A stretch of DNA of 64,000 bases, from NCBI GenBank assembly GCA_963854835.1, contig OY978528.1, forward strand, positions 6,976,242 through 7,040,241, given 5' to 3'. Source of the DNA: Megamerina dolium (taxonomy: Eukaryota; Arthropoda; Insecta; Diptera; Megamerinidae). Numbering within the stretch: position 1 is the stretch's first letter; each line of letters begins with the position of its first letter. Below the pieces are notes generated by a model. It saw only the letters and a list, made by a program, of their open reading frames with translations, was not told where the DNA came from and made no database searches. This document shows positions 36,335 through 46,064 of this stretch, piece by piece. A program made the translations under genes and the position numbers.

Positions 36335-36432
36335 CTTTAACCCTTTATCTCCTCCCAAATGTTGATTTTTATGGGAGTTTTCGGAAAAAGACCAAAAATG
36401 ACCCATACGGGTGATAGTTAGAGGGTTAAAGT
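36335..36432. repeat. Short inverted-repeat unit of about 98 bp
   Basis: CTTTAACCCTTTATCT at 36335-36350 is mirrored by the right arm, which reads CTTTAACCCTCTAACT on the minus strand (36417-36432). The arms match at about 13 of 16 positions. The loop contains GACCAAAAATGACCC. It could be a very small MITE or a stable hairpin. Confidence 0.6.
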
Positions 36433-36719
36433 GTTCCAAGAAAATAATCCCCGGAAAATTTTAATATAGGTCTCCAAAGACAAGAACTATGTAATTTTAC
36501 ATATGATTTTACAAATTCCATGATTCTACTTTTGACCGAAAAAGCCTAATTTTAAACCACTGCAAAAAAATTTGTGACGTAGTAGAGCAAAATCGAATTG
36601 AGAATTTTTTTACAGAGTGGAAATGCCGTCGTGTGAGATTACTTCACCCCCGAGAGGGTATGTGACACTATATAATAGACATAATCGTATATACTATGTA
36701 TGCCTCAGCTTGTTTGCTT

Positions 36720-37030
36720 TCTTATTTTGTATGAAAGCTAAGCGTGATTTTGTAGCGATTACTTCGAATTATTGGTCTGATAGTTTTAGATTTTCGTGTG
36801 CAACATGTGAAAAGGGTATTTAAAAACATACTTTTATATGGGAGGTAGGCGTGGTTTTTATAGGATTACGCCCATTTTTTATTATGTCTATTTTGTGCTC
36901 AAATAAACATCTTGTACCAAGTTTCATCACGAAAGCTTAATATTTTTGCGCATAAAGTGTGAAAAAGGCAATTAACAATATACTTTTATACGTGAGGTAA
37001 GGGTGGGTTCTAATCGACTTCGCCCATTAA
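36720..37030 (+). repeat. Decayed tandem array, about 152-bp unit (locus 2)
   Basis: It shares the motif order of the 19.6-20.1 kb array: AAAAACATACTTTTATATGG, GAGGTAGGCGTGGTTTTTAT, ACGCCCATTTTT, then ACCAAGTTTCA. Anchors TATATGG at 36835 and TATACGT at 36987 are 152 bp apart; an earlier partial unit begins near 36727 and is shortened. Two loci 17 kb apart with the same unit and period mark this as a dispersed family. Confidence 0.75.
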
Positions 37031-37149
37031 TGAACTCGTACATTGAAAAAAATATTATTTATTAATTTTTAGCTAGATCAGTCTCCAATTATGACATATT
37101 TTGAGTATAAGCGGTCTGACAACAGACAAACATAGCTAAATCGACTCGA

Positions 37150-38960
37150 ATCATGATTCCTATCAATAATAAATACTTTTCAATGCCTGTCAACAACAGA
37201 AGTTTTAACTGAATATAGTCTTGGATATAATAAAATATTTCACACTATAGACTTCTAGGATTTGGCTTACCTTCTCATGCAGTGAGCATGAAATTAAAAT
37301 AGTTAGTTGCAAAAATTAGAAAAAAGTCTACAAATAATTTAATTTGAAATAGCTCGAGAAAGGCAATGTTTTAATAATACTAAATCCAATCTATTAAAAT
37401 TTCAATTTTCATGGTTTTCTATTTATAAAATGTCTTTCAGTTTCTTTGCGTATATCTTCTGTACAATTCTCAATTACTTTAAGACATCTAGAACGTAATT
37501 ACAAATAGTAAAACTTTGAAAAGTAATCTGTACATCACTTAACATTTCACTAAGCTCACATTACAATATTTCTTCGTTCTCTATGAATTGCTTATCATAA
37601 AAACATTAAAATACTTAAGAAAATCACAAACACACACACACCCATGCATACAAAGACAAAAACAAATTCATAAATATGTCAAAAAGGATACTTGAAATGA
37701 AATGCGACACTTAAATGATAATTATCATAATGAACTGGCAATTTTGTGAAAAACAAAATTGTGGATCAAAACTTTTCACAGTCTGTCTATAAATGCGAGT
37801 ATATGTAGAATGATACAAGTGTATGTATGTGCGTACTTATCAATATTGAATAGCAACGATTATACAAACTGTTTGTGAAAATATTCTCATCAATATTCGA
37901 AGAAACAAAATAAAGAAAATATTGTGTTGATATTTGCAATAATCGTAAAAAATTATGACCTACAAGTTGAAGAAGTTGAAGTAAATGGAATGATGATGAG
38001 ACGATGATGAGACGATGATGAGAGCAATGTATAAGAAGTTGTCGAAGAAATACTCCATCATCTTCTCCATCTTCATTGTCTCTTTGCAAAAAGGATATCC
38101 GTAAGGATTTAAATGTTTATTTATGCTAGTAAGTATTTACGAAGCAGCTTTTGTTTTAGACAAACTTTTATGGTTAATATGAATGGGCGATATGCTCAAA
38201 CACATAGCCGAACACATGAGTTGAATTCTATTAGAGCATAATAAAGAGTACGAGTACATAGGACGATGACGATGATGATAATGATGATGTGTTATTGATA
38301 ATGTTGATGATACTACTGTTGCTGATGATGAGAATGTTTTCGTTATTGTTATATTGTGTTGCCACATCATGTTGAAATACTGAAATCGATAATATTGTCA
38401 TTGATGTTGATGTTGGTTGTTCGGTTGTTTCGTTGTTGGGTTGATTGTCTCTTCGCACTTGTCTTTAATCGTTTTTATGGTTTGTATGGCATTATGTTAA
38501 GTATGACATGCTTTTAAAATGATGTCATTGTTATCGCTTTCTTGTTATTGGTAATGAATTTTAATATTATTTTGTTTTTTTCTTTTTTGTCTTTGAATAA
38601 CTATTTGCATTTGTGTAAGGGAATGGAGGATGAGCAAGTGATATTGTATTGGTATTGAATAATGTGTGCAAGTATTTTAAAATAATTCACATAAGATTAA
38701 TATCAATAGTACTTAGCTAGTTAAAACTTTAAATGATAATTATGCACAGAGTAGTTCAGAGTATCACAAACAAAAATAACCTGTCTTCCTGTTTGAACAA
38801 AAACTATGTTACCTAATGCTTAGTTCTTACGTCTGCTCTTACGGCAGTAATGATTTTTCAATTTCTATATGCATCAACGCCCTTTTTTGTGAGATTGCCA
38901 GAAAAGAGCGTTATGATGTTATGAGGATATATTGTACTGCCTCGAAAAAGTTCCAATAAA
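37150..38960. other. AT-rich non-coding stretch with GATGAT runs
   Basis: No gene is recognised. A GATGAT-type repeat with the unit GATGATGAGAC is repeated near 37990-38020, and others lie near 38263-38290. Confidence 0.6.
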
Positions 38961-40540
38961 TGCGTCGAAAATCGACAAATAACATGGCAGATGCCTAGAG
39001 GTGACCGATAGAGATCTAAAATGTTTGACCAACCTTCATTAATATTATCCCTTAATATTATCCCTCTTTACCTGTCTAAAAATCTCAGGTAAAGAGATCA
39101 AATAAAAGACCATCATCATTAGTTCATCCTCCCCAGCATTTTGCCTAAGCATCCTTTAAGGGGGTTGCCTTTCGCATGCCTAAAAATCCACAAATAATCC
39201 CAACCCCATTAATATTATCCCCCCAAAATGTTTTCCAGTACTTGCCTACCTTCTATCTTCTCCTGTTAAGGGACGTTCAATACAAAATTTACTTTTTTAC
39301 AAAATTCGTTCCCTCCACTCCTCAGTTGTTTCTAGAGGATTATATATATGACTCATCCCCATTCATTTTTTCACTGCATTATTTTTCCCAAACTTACTTA
39401 TCTCCTATCTCCAAACATTGAGCGTATATTCCTACAAAATTAATATAAAAACAACTGAAAACGACAAATTTCCCCATAGCTGCCCGTGAATCGTCCCCAA
39501 ATTAGTGGAAAAATCATCCTCAAATTCTATTAATTTTGTTATTCTGTCTTAACATATTCATGCTCCAGTTCGGCCACTTAAGGTATCTGCCATATAAAAT
39601 GTATCCAAAATCATTTCAAAATTGTCAAACACCATCATAAGTGTCGAAAAATTTCGGATAAAGAGATGAAATAAAAGGGCCATCCTCATTAGTTTATCCC
39701 CCACAGCATTTTGCCTAAGCATCCTCTAAGGGAGCTGCCTTACAATTGATCGTAATACCAGCTGAAGATCGACAAATAATCCCAAAACTGCAAGAAATCA
39801 CCCTTGAAAAGAGCAAATGAAAATTCGGCGCATTAATTTACCATCACAATATTTTCCTTGTACATACTCACTCCCTAACTCTACCCCTTTAGAGCTCTGT
39901 AATACAAAAGCGATTTCAAATCAGGTGAAAATTGACAACTACGATCATAGCTGCTCACGAATCGCTAGTAGAGGAACCGAATATACGACGGACCTCCATT
40001 AATTTTTTACTCCTAACATTTCCAACTCTTCATAGATCTGCCACACAAAATGAACTCAAAAACAAATGAAAATCGATCAATAGAATCACAGTTGCCCAAA
40101 AGTCGTCTCTAAAGGCATCAAATATATGACAGACTCTCATTAAATTTTTCCCCTTCAACATTTTCCTTGACCATACCATACTCCCTATCTACACCTTTTA
40201 AAGGAGTTGCCATACAAAATGCCCAAAAAAATAGCTGAAAACGGCAACTAAACTTACAGCTGCTCACTAATCGCTTTCAAAGAAATAAAATACGTGACTG
40301 ACATCCTTTAATTTGATCTTTCCAACATTTCCCCCATATTTACTTGATCTTTGTATCCGCCTCTTTGTGGGCTACCATACCAAATAAACATAAAAATAGC
40401 TGAAAATCGTATTATAACTTCCGAAGAATTGCTTCCAGACTAATCAAATGTATTACCGCCTCTGATTCATTTTTTCTGCTCAATATTTTTCCAGAATAGC
40501 TTATCTGATATCTCTAACCCTTAGAGGGGGCTTCTTTTAC
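38960..40540. repeat. Decayed tandem array, about 140-170-bp unit
   Basis: Units recur with the order: AGGGAGTTGCC-like block, ATACAAAATG, TAGCTGAAAATCGACAA, ACAGCTGCTCACGAATCGC, AATATACGAC, then CTCATTAATTT-TCCCC and CAACATTTTCC. The GCTGAAAA-type anchor is at 39926, 40067, 40236 and 40401 (spacings 141, 169 and 165). Two left-hand units share CAGCATTTTGCCTAAGCATCC at about 39135 and 39703. The region is C-rich on the plus strand compared with its surroundings. I do not recognise the family, and it is distinct from the 150-bp array. Confidence 0.75.
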
Positions 40541-40639
40541 AGAATTGGATTTTTTTTTTTGGTAAAATTGAAACCCACCGTTACCAGAATGCCTCATTCC
40601 AATATTTTCTGTCCCACATACCCCGTAACTGTAAGCCTT

Positions 40640-41750
40640 AAGGATGCTTCAATATAGAATAAATAAAAAAAAGAAAAAAAAAAAGCACCTAAAAACAAAC
40701 TAATTCCTTCTTATTATTCAATTCGAATTGAGCGTAAATAAGTTATCATTTCTTACGATTGATGCTGAAGACATACTGATTGATAAATCCTCTAGACAAA
40801 TTAATTTATAAAATTGATTTAATTTGGTTGATAATAAAATTACTAATTAATAACCTTTGCATGCTACCATCAAATTCAATTTAGTGCTGCCGGATGTTTA
40901 GAACAAATTTGTATGAACAACATGCAAATATTCATGCGAAATTGAATGTATTATGAAGTTGCCATGTAAACAATCATACAACACATATCTACCTTGAATG
41001 TATATTTGTTTACACAATTGTATCTATATCATTCTAAATTCCTGATATCCGGCGGATATTAATGTGTATGTACTTTGAAATGTATCGTGTTTTTTGGTGC
41101 TTAACATTCGTTTCATATACCTTTTTTTTCAATTTCTTCTGACATCCAAATTAACCTTAGGCATGAAGCGCTTCAATGATGAAAGCTACGCTATTTTTAC
41201 AACAATGACAAAACAAAAATTCACAGTGCTCCTCTATTTCAAGTCAAAACATATAAAACTCAGTGAAGAGATAAGCTAAAAATGCATAGATGTTTTGTGA
41301 ATGGATATGCCATATCTTCTTTGTTGTTTGTTTAGCAAAAAGCAGCTAAACGTACGAGAAAACTCATATCATTGCCATGGTTTTATGCTGCACTACCTAT
41401 CAAGCGAAATCAAATAAAGCGGAAACCTATACTAACCGGATTGCAAAGTTATTGCTCGAGTTAATTTTTAAGCTAACATAAGTGTAGATATGTATACGAA
41501 TGTTTGCATATTGAGCTCATGGTTCAGTTACGCATGTATGTCTTTACGCTGTTACACTCAATGAGATATGATAGTAATCATATTTTAGCCCAATATGGAA
41601 AAAAGTACTTGAATTCTAGTGTATAAAATGCCAAATTTATTTGCTTTTGTACAGCTGATATGACTCAGTCCTCAGATTTGAGTTCCAATTCGACAAATCA
41701 TCAACCTTTAATTTTGTGAATTTTATCACAGAGTTATTTCAGAAGACAAA
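40640..41750. other. AT-rich non-coding stretch
   Basis: I see no gene or element beyond poly(A)-rich sequence near 40665-40685. Confidence 0.6.
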
Positions 41751-41816
41751 CGCTCTAATCATTCAATCATCAATAGATGTTATTACTCGAATTTTTTCCA
41801 TATGTTTTTTATACGT

Positions 41817-42090
41817 TGCCTAGGTAGTCATAGGTAGCCATTTTAGACCCATCAGTGTACCATAGCTGTGAGCATTGTTTTAGAAATATTTCGTTGTTTC
41901 TCCACGCTGAGCGATCGTGAATGATCACTTCAAAGAGTTTGGAGACTATAAGTCTTTTATCCATCCCGTCAAAAACAGTGAAGCCCAGTGAATTCCGGAC
42001 TACGTTTAAAATCTTAATGTACCCTTTTAGGCTGCCTTCTTTCAGGTGAATAGAGTTGAGAAGCCTTATGGCTGCACTGGCTGCTGTCCC
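41817..42090 (-). pseudogene. RNase H region of a non-LTR retrotransposon, captured inside a mariner
   Basis: On the minus strand one reads AASAAIRLLNSI near 42050-42085, GFTVFDGMDKRLIVSKL near 41935-41980 and then SQLWYTDGSKMAT near 41835-41875. YTDGS is the start of a type I RNase H domain with its first acidic residue, and the preceding blocks are those seen before the RNase H of R1- or LOA-like elements. The element does not continue on either side, so only about 270 bp were captured. Confidence 0.8.
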
Positions 42091-42094
42091 CTTG

Positions 42095-42590
42095 ATGCAG
42101 AACGCAGTGGACGCGATGGACGCAGTGAGACTGTTATTCCAGAAAACATCAATAAAATCTACAAATTAGTTATGAACGATCACAAATTGAAGGTGCATGA
42201 GCTAGCTGACATTATAAAGGTATCAGATGGTAGTGTTTTTACAATTTTACACGAACATTTGGGCATGCGAAAGCTCTGTGGAAAGTGGGTGCCGCGTGAG
42301 CTCTCAGTCGACCAAACAAAAGCAACGTATTGGTGCTTTAATGGAGGCTTCAGATTGCTTCCCCACTCACCGTATTCTCTAGATTTAGTCCCCAGCGACT
42401 ATTTCCTGTTTTCAGATCTCAAGAGAATGATTTCTGGAAAGAAATTGAAGTCCGATGATGCAGTAAACGCTGAAACGCTGAGGCCTACTTTGACGATAAA
42501 GAGAAATCGTACTATAAAAGTGATATTGAAAAGTTGGAAAATCGCTATACTCGTTGTGTTGCACTCGAAGGCAACTATATTGAACAATAA
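42095..42590 (+). pseudogene. mariner transposase remnant lacking two catalytic Asp residues
   Basis: The frame from about 42046 reads transposase blocks ERSGR, ENINKIYKLVMNDHKLKVHE, DGSVFTILHEHLGM and KLCGKWVPREL. After a deletion it continues FRLLPHSPYSLDLVPSDYFLF, which keeps only the third Asp, followed by a frameshift near 42480. Reading before 42095 belongs to the captured foreign segment. Confidence 0.87.
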
Positions 42591-42648
42591 AATCGAGTTT
42601 TATCAAAAAAAATTTTTTTTTCATACTTCTCCTACGAATGGCCTGTTA

Positions 42649-43845
42649 AGATGTCCACATTTGCACTTAAGAACAATTTTAACTGTACAATATTGATATA
42701 TTCACTGCAAACTAACCATTTTCATTGTGTCTACTATAAATCTCATATATTCCACATTCACTTCTAATGGATTTTCATACAGAAACTACTACTAAATCAA
42801 CAATAACAACAAGCAAGCAACATTGCAACAGTAATAAAGTAAATATTAAGCTATATATTCGTCGTTTTTCTGCTTAAGTTTGACTAGAGTCAAATCTCAT
42901 CACTTATTTTGTTAAGGTATGTGATGATGATGATGATGATGATAATGATGATGATGATGACGACGATGATATTGCAATACTGGGACTATGTATGTACATT
43001 ACTGCCACGATTCAACAACAAGCAAAAGCATCAAAATTTACCAAAATACCAAAACATTTTGTTCGTTTTTTGGTTTTCGGGTTAAATTGTCAATTAAATT
43101 AAGTGCAACCGCAGGCGTTGTTAACCTTTTTTGTTGCTTTCGTTTGTTTTTGATACTAAACTATTCATAAAAGTGATGATAGTTTTTGACTTTGAGACTT
43201 ATCACTCACTCACTCACTCACTCACTCACTCACTCATTACACACTACTCGATCTCTATTCCTATTCCATTCTATGTCATATAGATTTAGTGAAAATATTT
43301 GATGATTTACAACTGTCAACTATCATATAATTCATGCATCATCCTATATACACATCTCGTCAGTTTGTTGCATTAATCTCATCACTTTAACTGGGTTCGC
43401 AATGCTTTTTGAGATAATTTAATTTATTTTCGCATACATTTTTGATGATAAATATATGTAAAAGCTCTGCTTAGTGACTCTTATATACCAACATTTTGAA
43501 ATGATTATCATGAATCATTTATGAATGTGGTGAGCTGTAAAAGTATGACTGTGTGGGGGTGGGTATATACATTTTAGTATTATTAATACATGCACAGACA
43601 TAGGAGAAAATATATAAATATTTTTGAACAAAAAGAGCATAATTGATAAATATATAAATAAATTCTAATGCGAAAATATTTTATAAAATAATGATAAAGA
43701 TTTGAAAAGGGAAAATCTTACAAAAGGTATTCAATTTATAATGAATTTCAATTAGCTGTAGACAAATACAGAAATCCTACATGTTGCCAATGGAGAATAA
43801 TATTTTTAAATATATATAGACAATATTATTGTTATATCTCTAACT
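42649..43845. other. AT-rich non-coding stretch with microsatellites
   Basis: It holds a GAT run (42922-42971) and a CACT run (43203-43236). No gene is recognised. Confidence 0.65.
43203..43236. repeat. (CACT)n tetranucleotide repeat
   Basis: Eight or more consecutive perfect CACT units. Confidence 0.9.
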
Positions 43846-43849
43846 ACTG

Positions 43850-44070
43850 ACGCAGTTATATCGACGAAGATGAACTTAAAACTATTTCGCAGCTCCTATG
43901 TAAGTGCCTGGCTCTCTCATGTTGAAGAAAAATACTCCTGGGAGTGTTTGTACTTTAAGAACGGTCTCCCCAAACTGACCATGTACTAAGTGATATAAAT
44001 CGCTTCTCACAAAATTCTAGATTATTTGTGGGATGGCGGGGTCCAATTTGCGGTGTCATAATTAGTCTGA
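43850..44070 (+). pseudogene. Non-LTR element C-terminal zinc-finger remnant
   Basis: The plus strand reads YIDEDELKTISQLLCKCLALSC near 43857-43922, resembling the end of the C-terminal zinc finger of RNase H-bearing non-LTR elements (compare HFLCVCPAL at 30.3 kb). Degraded sequence with INRFSQNSRLFVGW follows. The first cysteine pair is not evident. It is a small, old fragment. Confidence 0.5.
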
Positions 44071-44333
44071 TTCGGTTCAGTGTGTTTAAATTTAAGGCTG
44101 ACCTAAATTTATTCCTTTTGAAATATTGAAAATTTTTTACTTTAAATTAATATACATCCAATATGATGATTATAATATTTTAGAAATAAATTCGAGGCGG
44201 TCCCAGAAATACCCGACCTGACATATAGATGTCGGCAGTATTTTGAAAATAATTACTTTGGTGAAAAGTGGCAACCTCAGTGAATTTGTAAACATGGAAA
44301 AGATTGGTCACCGTTATGTAATTCAATACTTTC

Positions 44334-44345
44334 ATTTGAAAGGCG
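44334..44345 (+). repeat. Left target-site duplication of the Jockey element
   Basis: ATTTGAAAGGCG is identical to 48873-48884. It encodes part of the mariner transposase (HLKG). Confidence 0.95.
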
Positions 44346-44450
44346 AAAGTCACCAATAAGAGTGGACGTCTCTCTTTTGATTTTTTGAAAAAAAAAAAAA
44401 AAAAAAACAAATAAAATAATAATATAATTTGCAAACATTTTGTTTATAGT

Positions 44451-46064
44451 ATGAGTGTTCAGCGCTCTCCTCTCCGGCAACGGCAATCGCCTGTTAATGT
44501 GTGTGTAAACAATAATTTGCAATCACCCGCGCAAACCCCCCCCATAAGTGCATTATCAAATAAAACAGTTGATACACACTGCACAAGTGAAAGTAACAGT
44601 GCAAATCTTTTGCCTGCACATATTAAAAATTCATCAAATTTTGCAACAACAATAAATACAGACAAAAAAAATAATTTGTTCTATCGTGATATAATATCTC
44701 CCTCTATACCGTGGAGTGTACAATGTGCTTCTCCTGCTGTAACACCAACAGCTACAACATCAAAGCAATCAAATAACGGCACTTCTACTGAAGTGCATGA
44801 CCCAGAAGTTAAAGCAACTAGTGCGATGACTAATAAAGAACCAGTTGCTGTTCAAACTGGTATTGATCGCTACATTACTGTAGTAAAGCGAAAGAGAAGT
44901 CCGCAAAATTCAAAACAAATGAATTCAACAAAAATTCAAAAACAGAACACTGTCCCTATTAGTTCGGAAAATAGATACGCTCTGCTTTCAGGTGATGAAA
45001 GTGACGAAAATATTATCTCCAAGAAAAATTTCAAACCCCCGCCCATTTTCTTGAGAGAACGCAACTCAGATAAGTTGATTTCTAGAATTACAAGTCTTAT
45101 AGGACCAAAGAATTTCCATGTTGTTCCTATTCGCAAAGGCCAAATTGAGGAAACAAAAGTGCAAATCTACAGCGAAACTCATTATCGCAAAGTAATAGCG
45201 GAATTTGATGCTGTAAAAAAGAATTACTACACATATCAGCTAAAAAGTAGTAAGGGCTTAATCGTTGTACTCAAAGGCGTCGAACCCAACGTTGATATTA
45301 ACGAAATCAAACTTGCCCTCCAGGAAGAAGGGTTTCAAGCCAAAACAGTATTCAACATTCTCAACAAGAGCAATATACCTCAACCGTTATATCGTATTGA
45401 GCTTCAGCCTGAAACAAAACCCCTAAAAAAAGGTGAAGTACACCCCATATATAAAATTCGATATTTATTGCATCGCAAAATCACAATCGAAGAACCCCAT
45501 AAGAGAACTGGACCTCCTCAGTGCAGCAACTGCCAAGAATATGGACATACTAAGACATATTGTACCCTGCCAGCTGTTTGTGTGATTTGTGGAGATCTCC
45601 ATAAATCAAACATATGCCCAAAATCTAAAGGCGATGCTAGCATGAAAAAATGCAGCAATTGTGGAGGTAATCACACCGCAAATTATAGAGGTTGCCCAGT
45701 ATATACAACCCTAAAGCTAAATTTCTCCGCTAGCAATCAACCTCTAAAACCAGTTGAGCAAACTCAGATAGCCAACTCAAGTAAGAGACAAAATATTGAT
45801 GCAACACAATTCTTCTCTGCAATCCCAAACAAGAATCAAACCAATTCATACGCTAGCGTGTTAAAACAAAACCCACACCAACAAAGCAATGTAAATAATG
45901 AGCAGAAACACTCACTGCCCACCCAACAGCCAAGTACCCTTGAACATTTGCTTCAAACATTGATTCAGAATATGAACCAATTCATGAACTCAATGCAAAC
46001 AATGATGCAAGAAATGATGAAAAATCAATCGATGTTACTCCAAACATTGCTATCCAGACCATGA
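44451..46064 (+). CDS. Jockey ORF1: Gag-like nucleic-acid-binding protein (537 aa)
   Basis: The start ATG at 44451 follows an A-rich leader. Residues 1 to about 200 are a low-complexity, Ser/Thr/Asn/Gln-rich region. Residues about 225-345 fit the domain that precedes the zinc fingers in Jockey Gag proteins (LIVVLKGVEPNVDINEIKLA, then RYLLHRKITIEEP). Three Cys/His knuckles follow: CSNCQEYGHTKTYC from residue 358, CVICGDLHKSNIC, and CSNCGGNHTANYRGC from residue 401. The tail is Gln/Asn/Met-rich (MNQFMNSMQTMMQEMMK). The protein should bind element RNA and form the particle that carries it to chromosomes (family knowledge). It overlaps ORF2 by four bases (ATGA, 46061-46064), which suggests coupled termination and reinitiation. 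Confidence 0.95.
   Translation: MSVQRSPLRQRQSPVNVCVNNNLQSPAQTPPISALSNKTVDTHCTSESNSANLLPAHIKNSSNFATTINTDKKNNLFYRDIISPSIPWSVQCASPAVTPTATTSKQSNNGTSTEVHDPEVKATSAMTNKEPVAVQTGIDRYITVVKRKRSPQNSKQMNSTKIQKQNTVPISSENRYALLSGDESDENIISKKNFKPPPIFLRERNSDKLISRITSLIGPKNFHVVPIRKGQIEETKVQIYSETHYRKVIAEFDAVKKNYYTYQLKSSKGLIVVLKGVEPNVDINEIKLALQEEGFQAKTVFNILNKSNIPQPLYRIELQPETKPLKKGEVHPIYKIRYLLHRKITIEEPHKRTGPPQCSNCQEYGHTKTYCTLPAVCVICGDLHKSNICPKSKGDASMKKCSNCGGNHTANYRGCPVYTTLKLNFSASNQPLKPVEQTQIANSSKRQNIDATQFFSAIPNKNQTNSYASVLKQNPHQQSNVNNEQKHSLPTQQPSTLEHLLQTLIQNMNQFMNSMQTMMQEMMKNQSMLLQTLLSRP

Larger units (their letters stand above)
41757..42646 (+). mobile_element. mariner copy related to the 22-kb element, mosaic and deleted
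   Basis: The right end, ACAGGCCATTC on the minus strand next to TA at 42647-42648, matches the 22.4-kb element. The left flank at 41757-41816 follows its leader sequence (ATTACTCGAATTTTTTCCATAT). Between them lie a foreign segment (41817-42090) and then transposase sequence from ERSGR through KLCGKWVPRELSVDQ to PSDYFLFSDLKRMISGKK. The region with the first and second catalytic Asp is deleted near 42340. The foreign segment replaces about 150 bp of mariner sequence rather than being a clean insertion. Confidence 0.85.

Noticed and set aside
38960..40540. CRISPR-like array
   Set aside because: The units are long (140-170 bp), diverged along their whole length and lack constant short repeats with unique spacers; the host is eukaryotic.
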